NCBI GenBank assembly: GCA_963696875.1
Contig: CAVOLQ010000003.1
Span: forward strand, 310,001-374,000
DNA length: 64,000 bases
Origin: Albibacterium sp963696875
GTDB taxonomy: Bacteria; Bacteroidota; Bacteroidia; Sphingobacteriales; Sphingobacteriaceae
Direction: 5' to 3'
Part shown: in pieces, positions 1 to 8,289 of the stretch
Numbering within the stretch: position 1 is the first letter of the stretch
Layout: every line of letters begins with the position of its first letter
Translations under genes and position numbers: made by a program
Notes under the pieces: generated by a model
What the model saw: the letters and a program-made list of their open reading frames with translations, nothing else
Told to the model about the DNA's origin: nothing
Databases searched by the model: none

Positions 1-1293
1 ATTTTTATCCACAATGGAACTGAAGTGATCGACCATTATGAGACTCTGATTAATCCATTTGTTCCGATACCGCTTTATATTCAGGCATTAACAGGCATTT
101 CCGATGAAATGGTATGTCACAGTCCCTCGTTCAACGAAATTGCGAGCAGGGTTTATAAGATGCTTGTCGGTAGAGTTTTTGTGGCACATAACGTTAATTT
201 TGACGTATCTTTTGTTAAACATCATCTTGAAATAGCAGGTTTTTCTTTCAGAGCTCAAAAGTTGTGCACGGTTCGGCTGAGTCGTAAGTTAAAGCCCGGG
301 CTTAAATCGTATAGCCTTGGTCGCTTATGTGATACTTTAGGAATACCTATGTCCAATCGACATCGTGCAGGTGGGGATGCTGCAGCTACTAGCATTTTGT
401 TTACAAACTTGCTGAAATGGGATACTGAAGGGCATATCAAAATGATGCTGAAAAATAAGTCAAAAGAACAGCAACTGCCTCCAAATCTACCCCGAGAAGA
501 ATTCGAGAAATTACCTAGCTGTCCTGGTGTATATTATTTTAATGATCAGAAGGGAAATGTAGTCTATGTGGGTAAGGCAAAAGATATCCGAAACAGAGTT
601 TCCTCACATTTTACAGGACATAGTGCCAAGCCTCAACGACAATATTTTTTGCGTAGTATTTATTCAATACATTTTGAACGATGCGGTACGGAGCTTCTAT
701 CGCTTCTGTTAGAAGCGATAGAAATAAAGCGTTTATGGCCATTATACAATAGAGCTATGAAACGACAGGAACCCAAGTTCGCCCTCTATTGTTATGAGGA
801 TCAACAAGGCTATCGCCGTCTTTTAATTGGTAAACACAAGAAGGGGATGGACAGCGTTTATCTTTTCAATCTGGAAATTGATGCTGTGCTCCGCTTGAGA
901 AAGCTGATTCATGAATTTGCACTTTCACCAGAACTTTGCGGCTTTAAGACGAAGGGTCAATTAGCATTACTTTCACTGGAAGACGAGGAAGCAAAGGCAG
1001 AAAGACTGGGTCCAGAAGAATACAACCGCCGAGTGGAAAAGGCGTTAGAACATTTCACAAACAGCTTTTCTTCTTTTGCAATATTAGATAAAGGTAGAGA
1101 TGAAGAAGAGCAGAGCTGCATTTGGATCGAGAACGGAAGTTTTTATGGATTTGGTTACATCAGCCACTATTCAGATTTTAAAAGTGCTTCGCAAGTGAAA
1201 GAACTTGTCACCCGATATATCGGTAATGAGTATATGATGCAATTAATCAATAGTCATGCTGAAAAGTATCCGCACAAGGTATTGCGGTTTTAG
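1..1293 (+). CDS. DEDDh exonuclease (DnaQ-like) / GIY-YIG nuclease fusion, 5' partial
   Basis: The reading frame is open from base 1, so the true start lies upstream of the window; the GTG at 25 is internal. The N-terminal part is a DnaQ/epsilon-type 3'-5' exonuclease. The ExoII-like VAHNVNFDVSFV and the ExoIII HRAGGD motif are visible; the first DE motif is cut off. From about residue 168 (counted from the GTG) a UvrC/Cho-type GIY-YIG domain follows, with GVYYF and VYVGKA. The rest is a C-terminal region without a recognised domain. Such fusions are known in bacteria and are presumed to act in DNA repair; the substrate is not shown here. The domain call is secure, the cellular role is inference. 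Confidence 0.85.
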   Translation: MFIHNGTEVIDHYETLINPFVPIPLYIQALTGISDEMVCHSPSFNEIASRVYKMLVGRVFVAHNVNFDVSFVKHHLEIAGFSFRAQKLCTVRLSRKLKPGLKSYSLGRLCDTLGIPMSNRHRAGGDAAATSILFTNLLKWDTEGHIKMMLKNKSKEQQLPPNLPREEFEKLPSCPGVYYFNDQKGNVVYVGKAKDIRNRVSSHFTGHSAKPQRQYFLRSIYSIHFERCGTELLSLLLEAIEIKRLWPLYNRAMKRQEPKFALYCYEDQQGYRRLLIGKHKKGMDSVYLFNLEIDAVLRLRKLIHEFALSPELCGFKTKGQLALLSLEDEEAKAERLGPEEYNRRVEKALEHFTNSFSSFAILDKGRDEEEQSCIWIENGSFYGFGYISHYSDFKSASQVKELVTRYIGNEYMMQLINSHAEKYPHKVLRF

Positions 1294-1320
1294 GTCTAAA
1301 GTTAAAACTATTCTATAACC

Positions 1321-1340
1321 AAGACAATTGTCTTTAAGAC
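1321..1340. repeat. Short palindromes downstream of the exonuclease gene
   Basis: AAGACAATTGTCTT at 1321-1334 is a perfect 14-bp palindrome, and it overlaps a second small one (GTCTT-T-AAGAC, 1330-1340). They lie about 30 bases past the stop codon. They could be a weak terminator or a protein-binding site; no T-run follows. Confidence 0.35.
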
Positions 1341-1539
1341 CTTGCTTTTTGAATGTAACACTTTCGTGTTCTTCTTAATGAATTTCTTAAATTTATTTGC
1401 AATACTTATGTCTTCTGGTTATACTTGAACTATGCAAGGGGCGCACTGGATAAATGAAGTATAGGAAGCAATTGTCATTAATGTAAATTGATAAATGACT
1501 AGGCGGCATATTTACACCCAATCTTTGACTTTAAATTTA

Positions 1540-2908
1540 TGGCAAATAAGCAAATCAAAATTACATCTAAGGAAGAAAATTCATTTACAATCTCTAAAAA
1601 ACTAGGGAGTCTAAGCTACTCTGTACCCGACGTGAAATGCTGGGAATAACCGGTATGGCCGGTTTGACGGCTTTGACCGGCATCGCAGCCGGTGCTGTTC
1701 CGCAGGCTGCAGCAAAGACGGCCTCGTATCGCCTGTGTCGTCAGCTATTGGGGTGCTCCGGGATCACATGCGGACTGGATCATCACCAAGCTGATGGACG
1801 GTTATTGGTGGCAGGGCGCCCACACTCCTTCGCGGGTGGACGTTGTGTCCGTTTACATCCATCAGCTTGAAAAAAGCGGACTGGGTCAGAAAGTATGCAA
1901 AGCGAAAAACATTCCGATCTTTAAGACAGTAGGAGAAGCCGTCACGCTTGGGGGGAAGGAACTTGCGGTGGATGGTGTTGTCATCGTCGGAGAACACGGG
2001 AATTATCCAACCGATCTCAAGGGGCACTGGCTCTTGCCGCGCTGGTGGATTTATCAGCAGGTTATCCGGGTTTTCGAGCAGAGCAAGCGCTCGGTGCCGG
2101 TCTTTAACGACAAGCACCTCTCCTACAGTTGGGACGAAGCCAAGTGGATGTTTGACAAATCCCGTGAGCTGAACTTTCCCTTGACCGGCGGTTCCTCCAT
2201 ACCGGTCTACTTCCGCAAGCCCGAGATAGAACTCGATATCGATACGCCCATAAAGAACTCGGTCGTGGTTGGAGGCGCTGCAGATGAGGGAGCCATTTTC
2301 CATTGTGTCGACGTGCTCCAGGCCTTTGTGGAACGCCGCAAGGGCGGTGAGACAGGCGTCAAGGCGGTGCAGTGCATTCGAGGACCTGAAACATGGAAGT
2401 GGACCGAACGCAATCCCTGGGCCGGCAAGCTGCTTGATGCAGTGCGGACAAACTTTAACCTGAAGCCGGGAAACTTTCAGGAGAACGCCCAGCCAAACGT
2501 CTGTATCGTGGACTATCGTGACGGGACGAAAGCGGCGGTAATTCGGGCCGGGGTGTGGGGTGGACCTACGCCGGCGACATCGAAGGGCATAAAGACCCGA
2601 CGATCATCTCGATGCTTGGCTGGCCCGGTCCCTACTCCCAGTACCACGCCTCGAACGCCCAACCGCACTGGATTACCGAGATGATGGTGACCAAAAAGGA
2701 ACCATTCAATGCGGAGCGACTGCTTCTGTCAACAGGGATTGTGAACCACAACATGGAATCAAACTGGGAGAACGGCCGTTACTCTGCCGTCGGACGCCGC
2801 ATCGAGACGCCGTTCATGAACATGACCTACCGCTCGACACGGGGACCGCTATTTAGCACGGGGCCGCGGCCGCCGGACGTTCCATACATACGGGGTTTTG
2901 ACTCCTGA
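1540..2908 (+). pseudogene. Twin-arginine-signal hypothetical protein, copy 1 (frameshifted)
   Basis: Translation is recoverable only by changing frame at least three times (near 1620-1635, 1690-1710 and 2540-2560). The ATG at 1540 starts a short reading frame, then a twin-arginine-type signal (TRREMLG, alanine/glycine-rich stretch) appears. The body carries GSHADWIITKLMDGYWW, SVPVFNDKHLS, a GGSSIP stretch and ends with IRGFD. I recognise the pattern as an uncharacterised exported family with a Gfo/Idh/MocA-like flavour, but no function is assigned. The next gene (2957-4324) is a tandem duplicate with different frameshifts. GC content is clearly higher than in flanking genes, suggesting acquisition followed by decay, or sequencing error. 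Confidence 0.75.
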
Positions 2909-2956
2909 TAAACGGGGCAGCATATTTATTCCCAATCACTGATACTTTAACCATAT

Positions 2957-4324
2957 ATGGCAAAGAAACAACAAATCGAAATTCCAACCGGGGCGACAAA
3001 TTCACTTCCAATCACTGAGAATATGGAGTCGAACCCACTTTTCACGCGACGTGAAATGCTAGGAATAGTGGGCATAGTCGGCTTGGCGGCTTTAACAGGC
3101 ATCTCTACAGATGCCGTTGGACATACTCAGCAGCAAAGGCCTCGCATTGCAGTTCTTGCTACCTATTGGGCTGCTCCGGGATCACATGCGGACTGGATCA
3201 TAACCAAGCTGTTGGACGGTTATTGGTGGAAGGGCGCCCATACTCCTTCGCGGGTGGACGTTGTGTCCGTTTACATCCATCAGCTTCAAGAAAGCGGATT
3301 GGGTCGGAAAGTATGCAAATCGAAAGGCATTCCGATCTTTAACACAGTAAGTGAAGCCCTCACGCTCGGAGGGAAGGAACTTGCGGTGGATGGTGTTGTC
3401 CTAGTCGGAGAACACGGGATTATCCATAGCAATCTCAAAGGGCATGAAATACTATCCGCGCTGGTGGCTCTACCAGCAGATTATCCGGGTTTTCGAGCAG
3501 AGCAAGCGCTCGGTGCCAGTCTTTAACGACAAGCACCTCTCCACCAGTTGGGACGAAGCCAAGTGGATGTTTGACAAATCCCGTGAGCTGGACTTTCCCT
3601 TGTCCGGCGGTTCCTCCATACCGTTCTACTACCGCAAGCCCGAGATAGAACTCGATATCGATACGCCCATAAAGCATCGGTCGTGGTTGGAGGCGCTGGA
3701 GATGAGGGAGCCTTTTCCATTGTGTCGACGTGCTCCAGTCCTTTGTGGAACGCCGCAAGGGCGGTGAGACAGGCGTCGAGGCGGTGCAGTGCATTCGAGG
3801 GCCTGAAACATGGAAGTGGACCGACCGCAATCCTTGGGCGGGCAAACTGCTTGATGCAGTGCGGACAAGCTTTGACCTGAAGCCGGGACACTTTCAGGAG
3901 ACCGTCCGCGACCAAACGTCTGTATCGTGGACTATCATGACGGGACGAAAGCGGCGGTATATTCGGTCCGGGGTGTGGGATGGACCTACGCCGGCGACAT
4001 CGAAGGGCGTAAAGACCCGACGATCATCTCGATGCTTGGCTGGCCCGGCTCCATTCCCAGTACCACGCCGCGAACGCCCACCCGCACTGGATTACGAGAT
4101 GATGCTGACCAGAAAGGAACCATTCAATGCGGAGCGACTGCTTCTGTCCACTGGGATTACGAACCAACATGGAATCAAACTGGGAGAACGGCCGTTACTC
4201 TGCCATCGGACGCCGTATCGAGACGCCGTTCATGAATATGACTTATCGCTCAACACGCGGAGCACAATTTAACAAAGGAGAGCGACCACCAAGCCGGCCC
4301 TATATTCGGGGCTTTGATCAATAG
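2957..4324 (+). pseudogene. Twin-arginine-signal hypothetical protein, copy 2 (frameshifted)
   Basis: This is a tandem duplicate of the gene at 1540; similarity also covers about 35 bases upstream of the start, giving a repeat unit of roughly 1.41 kb. The N-terminus is intact here, with FTRREMLGIVGIVGLAALTG as a twin-arginine signal. The frame is then lost at about 3440 (an extra A in GAAATAC), near 3675-3710, near 3900-3920, and several times between 4060 and 4170. The C-terminus ends YIRGFDQ. At least six disruptions are inferred by alignment to copy 1, and they lie at other places than those in copy 1. No intact product is expected unless these are sequence errors. Confidence 0.75.
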
Positions 4325-4381
4325 AAGCAGCTTCGAGGAAAGTAAGCTAATGAGAAATTATACAATGAACTAATCAATACG

Positions 4382-5637
4382 ATGAAACGAAGAGACCTAA
4401 TAAAGAGCTTAACACTTCTTCCTATGGCCGGGAAGTTTTCCAATAAATCCCTATTTGCAGCTCCTGTAGCCGAGATAATATACCTTCTTCAATTGGCAGA
4501 ATAAGCCGATGCCGGATCTGCATCGCGAAGCATTTGTGATGGACGGACATACGCATGTAATGACCCGCGAGCTATTGATGGGAACCGATATCGGCCAGCG
4601 ATATCCGGATGGCAACGTCGATCTCCCAAGAGCTAAAGAAGGCGGCGTGGACGCGATGTTCTTCTCGGTCTATACGCCTGAACACTATTATCCGGGAAGG
4701 TTCGAGACAAAAAACACATTCCGGGTGGTGAACCTGGCGTTGGACCAGATCAAAAAGAATAATTCCGTGATCGAGCTGGCGCTCACAGCTTCTGATATAC
4801 AACGTATCAATAAGAAAGGAAAAATGGCGGCTTTCCTGGATCTGGAAGGCGGCTATGATCTTGATGGCGATCTAAACCTGCTCCGCGCCCTGCATCGCTT
4901 AGGCCTTCGGTCCATGCAGCTTACCGCACACAATACTACCAATGCTTTTATTGATGCCTGCAATGACATCAGTCGCTGGGGTGGCATTAATGATCTGGGA
5001 AGAATGGTGATCAAAGAAATGAACGATCTTGGCATGGTGATCAATGTCGCCCATGCCTCTAATGACGCCATCCTGCAAAGTGTGGCAGGCCAGTCGACAT
5101 CCCGTGATCTACAGTCACGGAGGCTTTTACAACATCGTACCATCATCCGCGCTGCATTACCGACGAAGCGGCAAAAGCTATTGCAGCAAAAGGTGGAGTG
5201 ATCGGTATCCATTTCGGTAGCCTCTTCAACAATCCAAAATACTGGGAATGGCAACAAGGACAAAACAGAATCCAACTGAAACAAAGCCGGGCACTGTGCA
5301 GGCTTCTCCTTTGAAGACAATTGAAGACGTCGATAAGGAACTGGCCAAAGAGGTTCCACTAAATTTCACAGGAACTATCCCTGACGAGTATTGGATGCAT
5401 GTAGATCAGCTGGCTAAAGTGATCGACTATGGCGTAAACTTAGTTGGCGAAGATCATATTGCGCTGGGTTCTGATTTAGATGGCGGCCCTGAACTGCCGC
5501 GCGAAATTAAAGACATCAGCGATTATCCGCAGATGACTATGGCGATGCAAAGGCTGGGTTATAGCGATCAGCGAATCAAGAAGATACTTGGTTTAAACTG
5601 GCTCCGTGTGATTCGGCAGGTAACAGAGGGGAAATGA
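4382..5637 (+). pseudogene. Membrane dipeptidase (peptidase M19 family), frameshifted
   Basis: The ATG at 4382 gives MKRRDLIKSLTLLP, a twin-arginine-like export signal, but the frame stops at about 4502-4504. The body resumes from 4509 with VMDGHTHV (the M19 metal-binding HxH type motif), FLDLEGGYDL, LTAHNTTN and VINVAHAS. The frame is lost again near 5095-5110; the middle (GGVIGIHFGSLFNN) is in another frame, and the last part (HIALGSDLDGG, matching the M19 GSDFDG motif) starts near 5248. M19 enzymes are zinc dipeptidases that also accept D-residues. Decay parallels the two upstream pseudogenes, so the three probably arrived or decayed together. Confidence 0.8.
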
Positions 5638-5939
5638 GTGGATAGGATGAATCAGTACTAATATACGCGTTCAGTATTTCTGAACCAGCTTTCTTGATAA
5701 ATATCAGTGAAGGTTTACAAAAAATAATACTCATCCGACAAACTCTTTGAATTTCACTTAACCTTTTGCAAATGCCATGGTAAAAGGTTAAGTGAAAAAG
5801 ATAACCGAACTTTAAGTTGCTATTGGCAGCTGTTTCACACTTTTGCATTTAAGATTCGAATCGCAACATTACCTTTTTTGCGAAATTTTTCTACGTACCT
5901 GTGTATCTAAAAGACGATAAAAAAAATAATCTTGCTTTA
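5638..5939. terminator. Intergenic region with strong hairpin between convergent genes
   Basis: The 302-base gap between the convergent dipeptidase remnant and the CPBP protease gene contains a perfect 16-bp inverted repeat: TTTCACTTAACCTTTT at 5752-5767, a 14-base loop, and the complementary arm at 5782-5797. It lies between two converging genes and the stem ends in A/T runs on both strands, so a bidirectional terminator is the simplest reading. Nothing else recognisable was seen in the gap. Confidence 0.6.
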
Positions 5940-6629
5940 TTAAATGAAAAACGCGATAATTATATAGGATAAAATATTTCCTGTTGCATGGGCAATCCAA
6001 CCCGGTATTATACTTCCATTAGCATATTTTTCTTTGATATAGCCTATTGTCCAGCCAGCAAAAAATGAAAAGAAGAAAATAAATAAAAGAAAAGAAATTG
6101 TAGTTTTTGTCAGCGTCCAAAACATAAGCAAATGGATGCTACCAAATATCATTGCTTGAATTAGATTTCCGATCTTAAAGCCAGTTTTGATTGTTAATTG
6201 TCTAGCTATAAATCCTCTGAACAAAATTTCTTCTGCAAGTGCTGTTTTAAATATCGCGACTATAAGGAGAATAATTATTGATGTTCCGCTTAATCCTAGT
6301 GTCCTTAACATCCCTATTGTACTTGGGGGAGATATTACTACCTGTTTAATATTTTCGTCGAGGAAAATTATTCCTAATCCACCAATTAAGAATAGGATTG
6401 ACGCTAGAAATGCATAGGACACCGATTTTCTTGGTGGTCTAAACAGTCCGATGTAATTGAAAAATGTAATACTTTTGTCCTTTCTGAAAAAGAAGAAAAT
6501 GAAAGGTATTAAAGTAAATAGTACAACCTGTAGAGTTGTTGAAATAATTTCATTTACTGATTCATTCATAGCATTTTTATTTTGGAGAGTTTGTATATAC
6601 TGTTCAACTGGAATTACCGGTAACATCAA
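5940..6629 (-). CDS. CPBP family intramembrane metalloprotease (CAAX protease-like)
   Basis: A 229-residue, very hydrophobic protein with several transmembrane segments. The three family motifs are present in order: EEILFRGF (EExxxR) around residue 135, FGSIHLL with the second-motif histidine around 163, and AHATGNIL (HxxxN) near residue 214. CPBP proteins are membrane-embedded metalloproteases linked to prenyl-protein processing or to bacteriocin self-immunity. No peptide or bacteriocin gene is adjacent, so the substrate is unknown. It is a single gene ahead of a GDSL esterase on the same strand, about 215 bases apart. Confidence 0.85.
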   Translation of the reverse strand: MMLPVIPVEQYIQTLQNKNAMNESVNEIISTTLQVVLFTLIPFIFFFFRKDKSITFFNYIGLFRPPRKSVSYAFLASILFLIGGLGIIFLDENIKQVVISPPSTIGMLRTLGLSGTSIIILLIVAIFKTALAEEILFRGFIARQLTIKTGFKIGNLIQAMIFGSIHLLMFWTLTKTTISFLLFIFFFSFFAGWTIGYIKEKYANGSIIPGWIAHATGNILSYIIIAFFI

Positions 6630-6640
6630 TATTAACGAAA

Positions 6641-6697
6641 CGTTGTTTTACTGTTTAGAGCTCGTCACCCCTTTGGTGACGTCGGTTGAACACAACG
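6641..6697. repeat. Nested inverted repeat
   Basis: CGTCACC (6663-6669) pairs with GGTGACG (6675-6681) around a 5-base loop. An outer pair, CGTTGT (6641-6646) and ACAACG (6692-6697), encloses it. It lies between the esterase stop and the CPBP gene start on the minus strand. It could form an RNA hairpin in the intergenic transcript; function unknown. Confidence 0.35.
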
Positions 6698-6845
6698 CTC
6701 TATCTATGTCTCTCGCTTCGTTATGTTAAAATATAAAGATGCTAACTTTTAAAGAATATTTACTGAATCGAAGCAAATTGTGTAATATTTTTGTTGAATT
6801 TTTGAATGAGACATAGGTGAGTAATGAAGCAGAGAAGCGGATCTA

Positions 6846-7523
6846 TCAGAGTAGAGGGAATACTTTTCTCCATACATTTTCAGCGATGATACGTTGACCC
6901 TCCGCAGTTGGGTGTATGCCATCATTTTGGTTTAATTCCACTTCTCCTGCTACATTTTCGAGCAAGAAAGCAACAAGGGTCAGTTCATTTTCTTTTGCAA
7001 GTTTTGGAAATATTTGTTTAAAACTCTCTGCATAGTTTTGTCCAATGCTGGGAGGGACAAGCATGCCGGTTAAAACAATTTTACAATCAGGCCAGGCAGA
7101 TTTAACTTTGTTAATTATAGATTGCAAATTTCTATAGGTTTCCTCAATTGGGAGTCCCCTTAATCCGTCATTGGCTCCCAATTCTAAGACAAAAATATCG
7201 ATCTTTTGCTTTAATAACCAGTCGATACGCTCGTTTCCACCAGCAGTAGTCTCGCCACTCAGACCTGCATTAACGACTTGATAGGGCAAGTTTAATGAAT
7301 CTATTTTCTTTTGAATTAATCCAGGAAAAGCTTCATCGGTATTTTCCAGACCATAGCCGGCCGTTAAGCTGTTCCCAAAAAACAAGATTCTCTTAAGGTG
7401 CGTTTCTTGATCTTCATTTTTAACCTTACTTTCGGTCTGTTGAGATTGATGTTTATCCCTTGGGTTTGAACAGGAAACTAAACATATAAGAGCAACTACT
7501 AAAAAAATTGAGTTATGAGTCAT
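6846..7523 (-). CDS. tesA: TesA-like SGNH/GDSL esterase, lipoprotein
   Basis: A 225-residue protein. The N-terminus MTHNSIFLVVALICLVSC ends in a lipobox cysteine, so it is a predicted lipoprotein. The SGNH hydrolase blocks are all present: GNSLTAGYG (block I serine), GLSGETTAGG (block II), LGANDG (block III Asn) and DGIHP (block V Asp/His). The family includes TesA thioesterase/arylesterase/lysophospholipase I. It is transcribed divergently from ybbA-ybbP, the same arrangement as tesA-ybbA-ybbP in Escherichia coli, which strengthens the orthology. The lipid anchor differs from the soluble periplasmic E. coli enzyme. Confidence 0.88.
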   Translation of the reverse strand: MTHNSIFLVVALICLVSCSNPRDKHQSQQTESKVKNEDQETHLKRILFFGNSLTAGYGLENTDEAFPGLIQKKIDSLNLPYQVVNAGLSGETTAGGNERIDWLLKQKIDIFVLELGANDGLRGLPIEETYRNLQSIINKVKSAWPDCKIVLTGMLVPPSIGQNYAESFKQIFPKLAKENELTLVAFLLENVAGEVELNQNDGIHPTAEGQRIIAENVWRKVFPLL

Positions 7524-7611
7524 GACTTTTTTTAAACAAGGTATCCACCTGACAAATTAGTAAATTTGTTCGTATATTTTCAAACTCATAATTAATAAAA
7601 ATAATATTATT

Positions 7612-8289
7612 TTGACGAATATTCTAAGCGTACGTGATTTAACCAAAACCTATACAAGCGGACAAAGCACTTTAACGGTTTTACAAAATATAAATTTTGA
7701 TATTGACGAAGGTTCTACGACAGCCATTGTTGGTCCTTCCGGAAGCGGTAAGACTACTCTTTTAGGATTATGTGCCGGCTTGGACCAAGCTACGCAAGGC
7801 AGAGTTATTCTCAATCAAAGTGATCTCAATGAACTGGACGAAGATCAACGTGCATTATTGCGAAATAAGTATGTTGGTTTTATTTTTCAGAATTTTCAAC
7901 TGTTGCCTACGCTTACCGCTTTGGAGAATGTGATGGTACCGCTGGAGCTTAGAAGAGCGAGTAATATAAAGAAGAGAGCAATGGAGTTGCTGGATAAGGT
8001 TGGTCTGCAAAATCGAGCGTCCCACTATCCCGCTCAGCTATCAGGAGGCGAACAACAGCGTATATCCTTAGCTCGAGCGTTCTCTAATTCACCTAAAATT
8101 CTGTTCGCGGACGAGCCTACAGGTAATTTGGATGCTGAAACAGGTGAGAATGTTGAGAAACTGCTTTTTGATTTGAACCGAGAAGCGGGTACCACCTTAA
8201 TTTTGGTTACACACGACCTAGTATTGGCATCCAAAACACAACGGATTATCCATATGAAAGGCGGTAAATTACTTGAAGATGAAGAATAG
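7612..8289 (+). CDS. ybbA: ABC transporter ATP-binding protein, YbbA/LolD type
   Basis: A 225-residue ATPase of the MacB/LolD family. Walker A (GPSGSGKTT, about residue 40), signature LSGGEQQ (about 142), Walker B LFADEPTGNLD and the switch histidine (VTHD) are present. The start is taken as TTG at 7612 because the homologous beginning (TNILSVRDLTKTY) follows directly and no in-frame ATG is upstream; a TAAATTTG box at 7561-7568 could be the -7 element. It overlaps the downstream permease by 17 bases, implying one transport complex. Family members energise lipoprotein or hydrophobic-molecule extrusion; the YbbAP substrate is not established. Confidence 0.88.
   Translation: MTNILSVRDLTKTYTSGQSTLTVLQNINFDIDEGSTTAIVGPSGSGKTTLLGLCAGLDQATQGRVILNQSDLNELDEDQRALLRNKYVGFIFQNFQLLPTLTALENVMVPLELRRASNIKKRAMELLDKVGLQNRASHYPAQLSGGEQQRISLARAFSNSPKILFADEPTGNLDAETGENVEKLLFDLNREAGTTLILVTHDLVLASKTQRIIHMKGGKLLEDEE

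Noticed and set aside
1764..2303. Long minus-strand reading frame (179 codons) opposite the first twin-arginine pseudogene
   Set aside because: It is the antisense shadow of a GC-rich coding sequence; the sense translation has clear family similarity between the two copies.
4853..5359. Minus-strand frame of 168 codons in the dipeptidase region
   Set aside because: Antisense of M19 sequence; the translation is low in structure and shows no motif.
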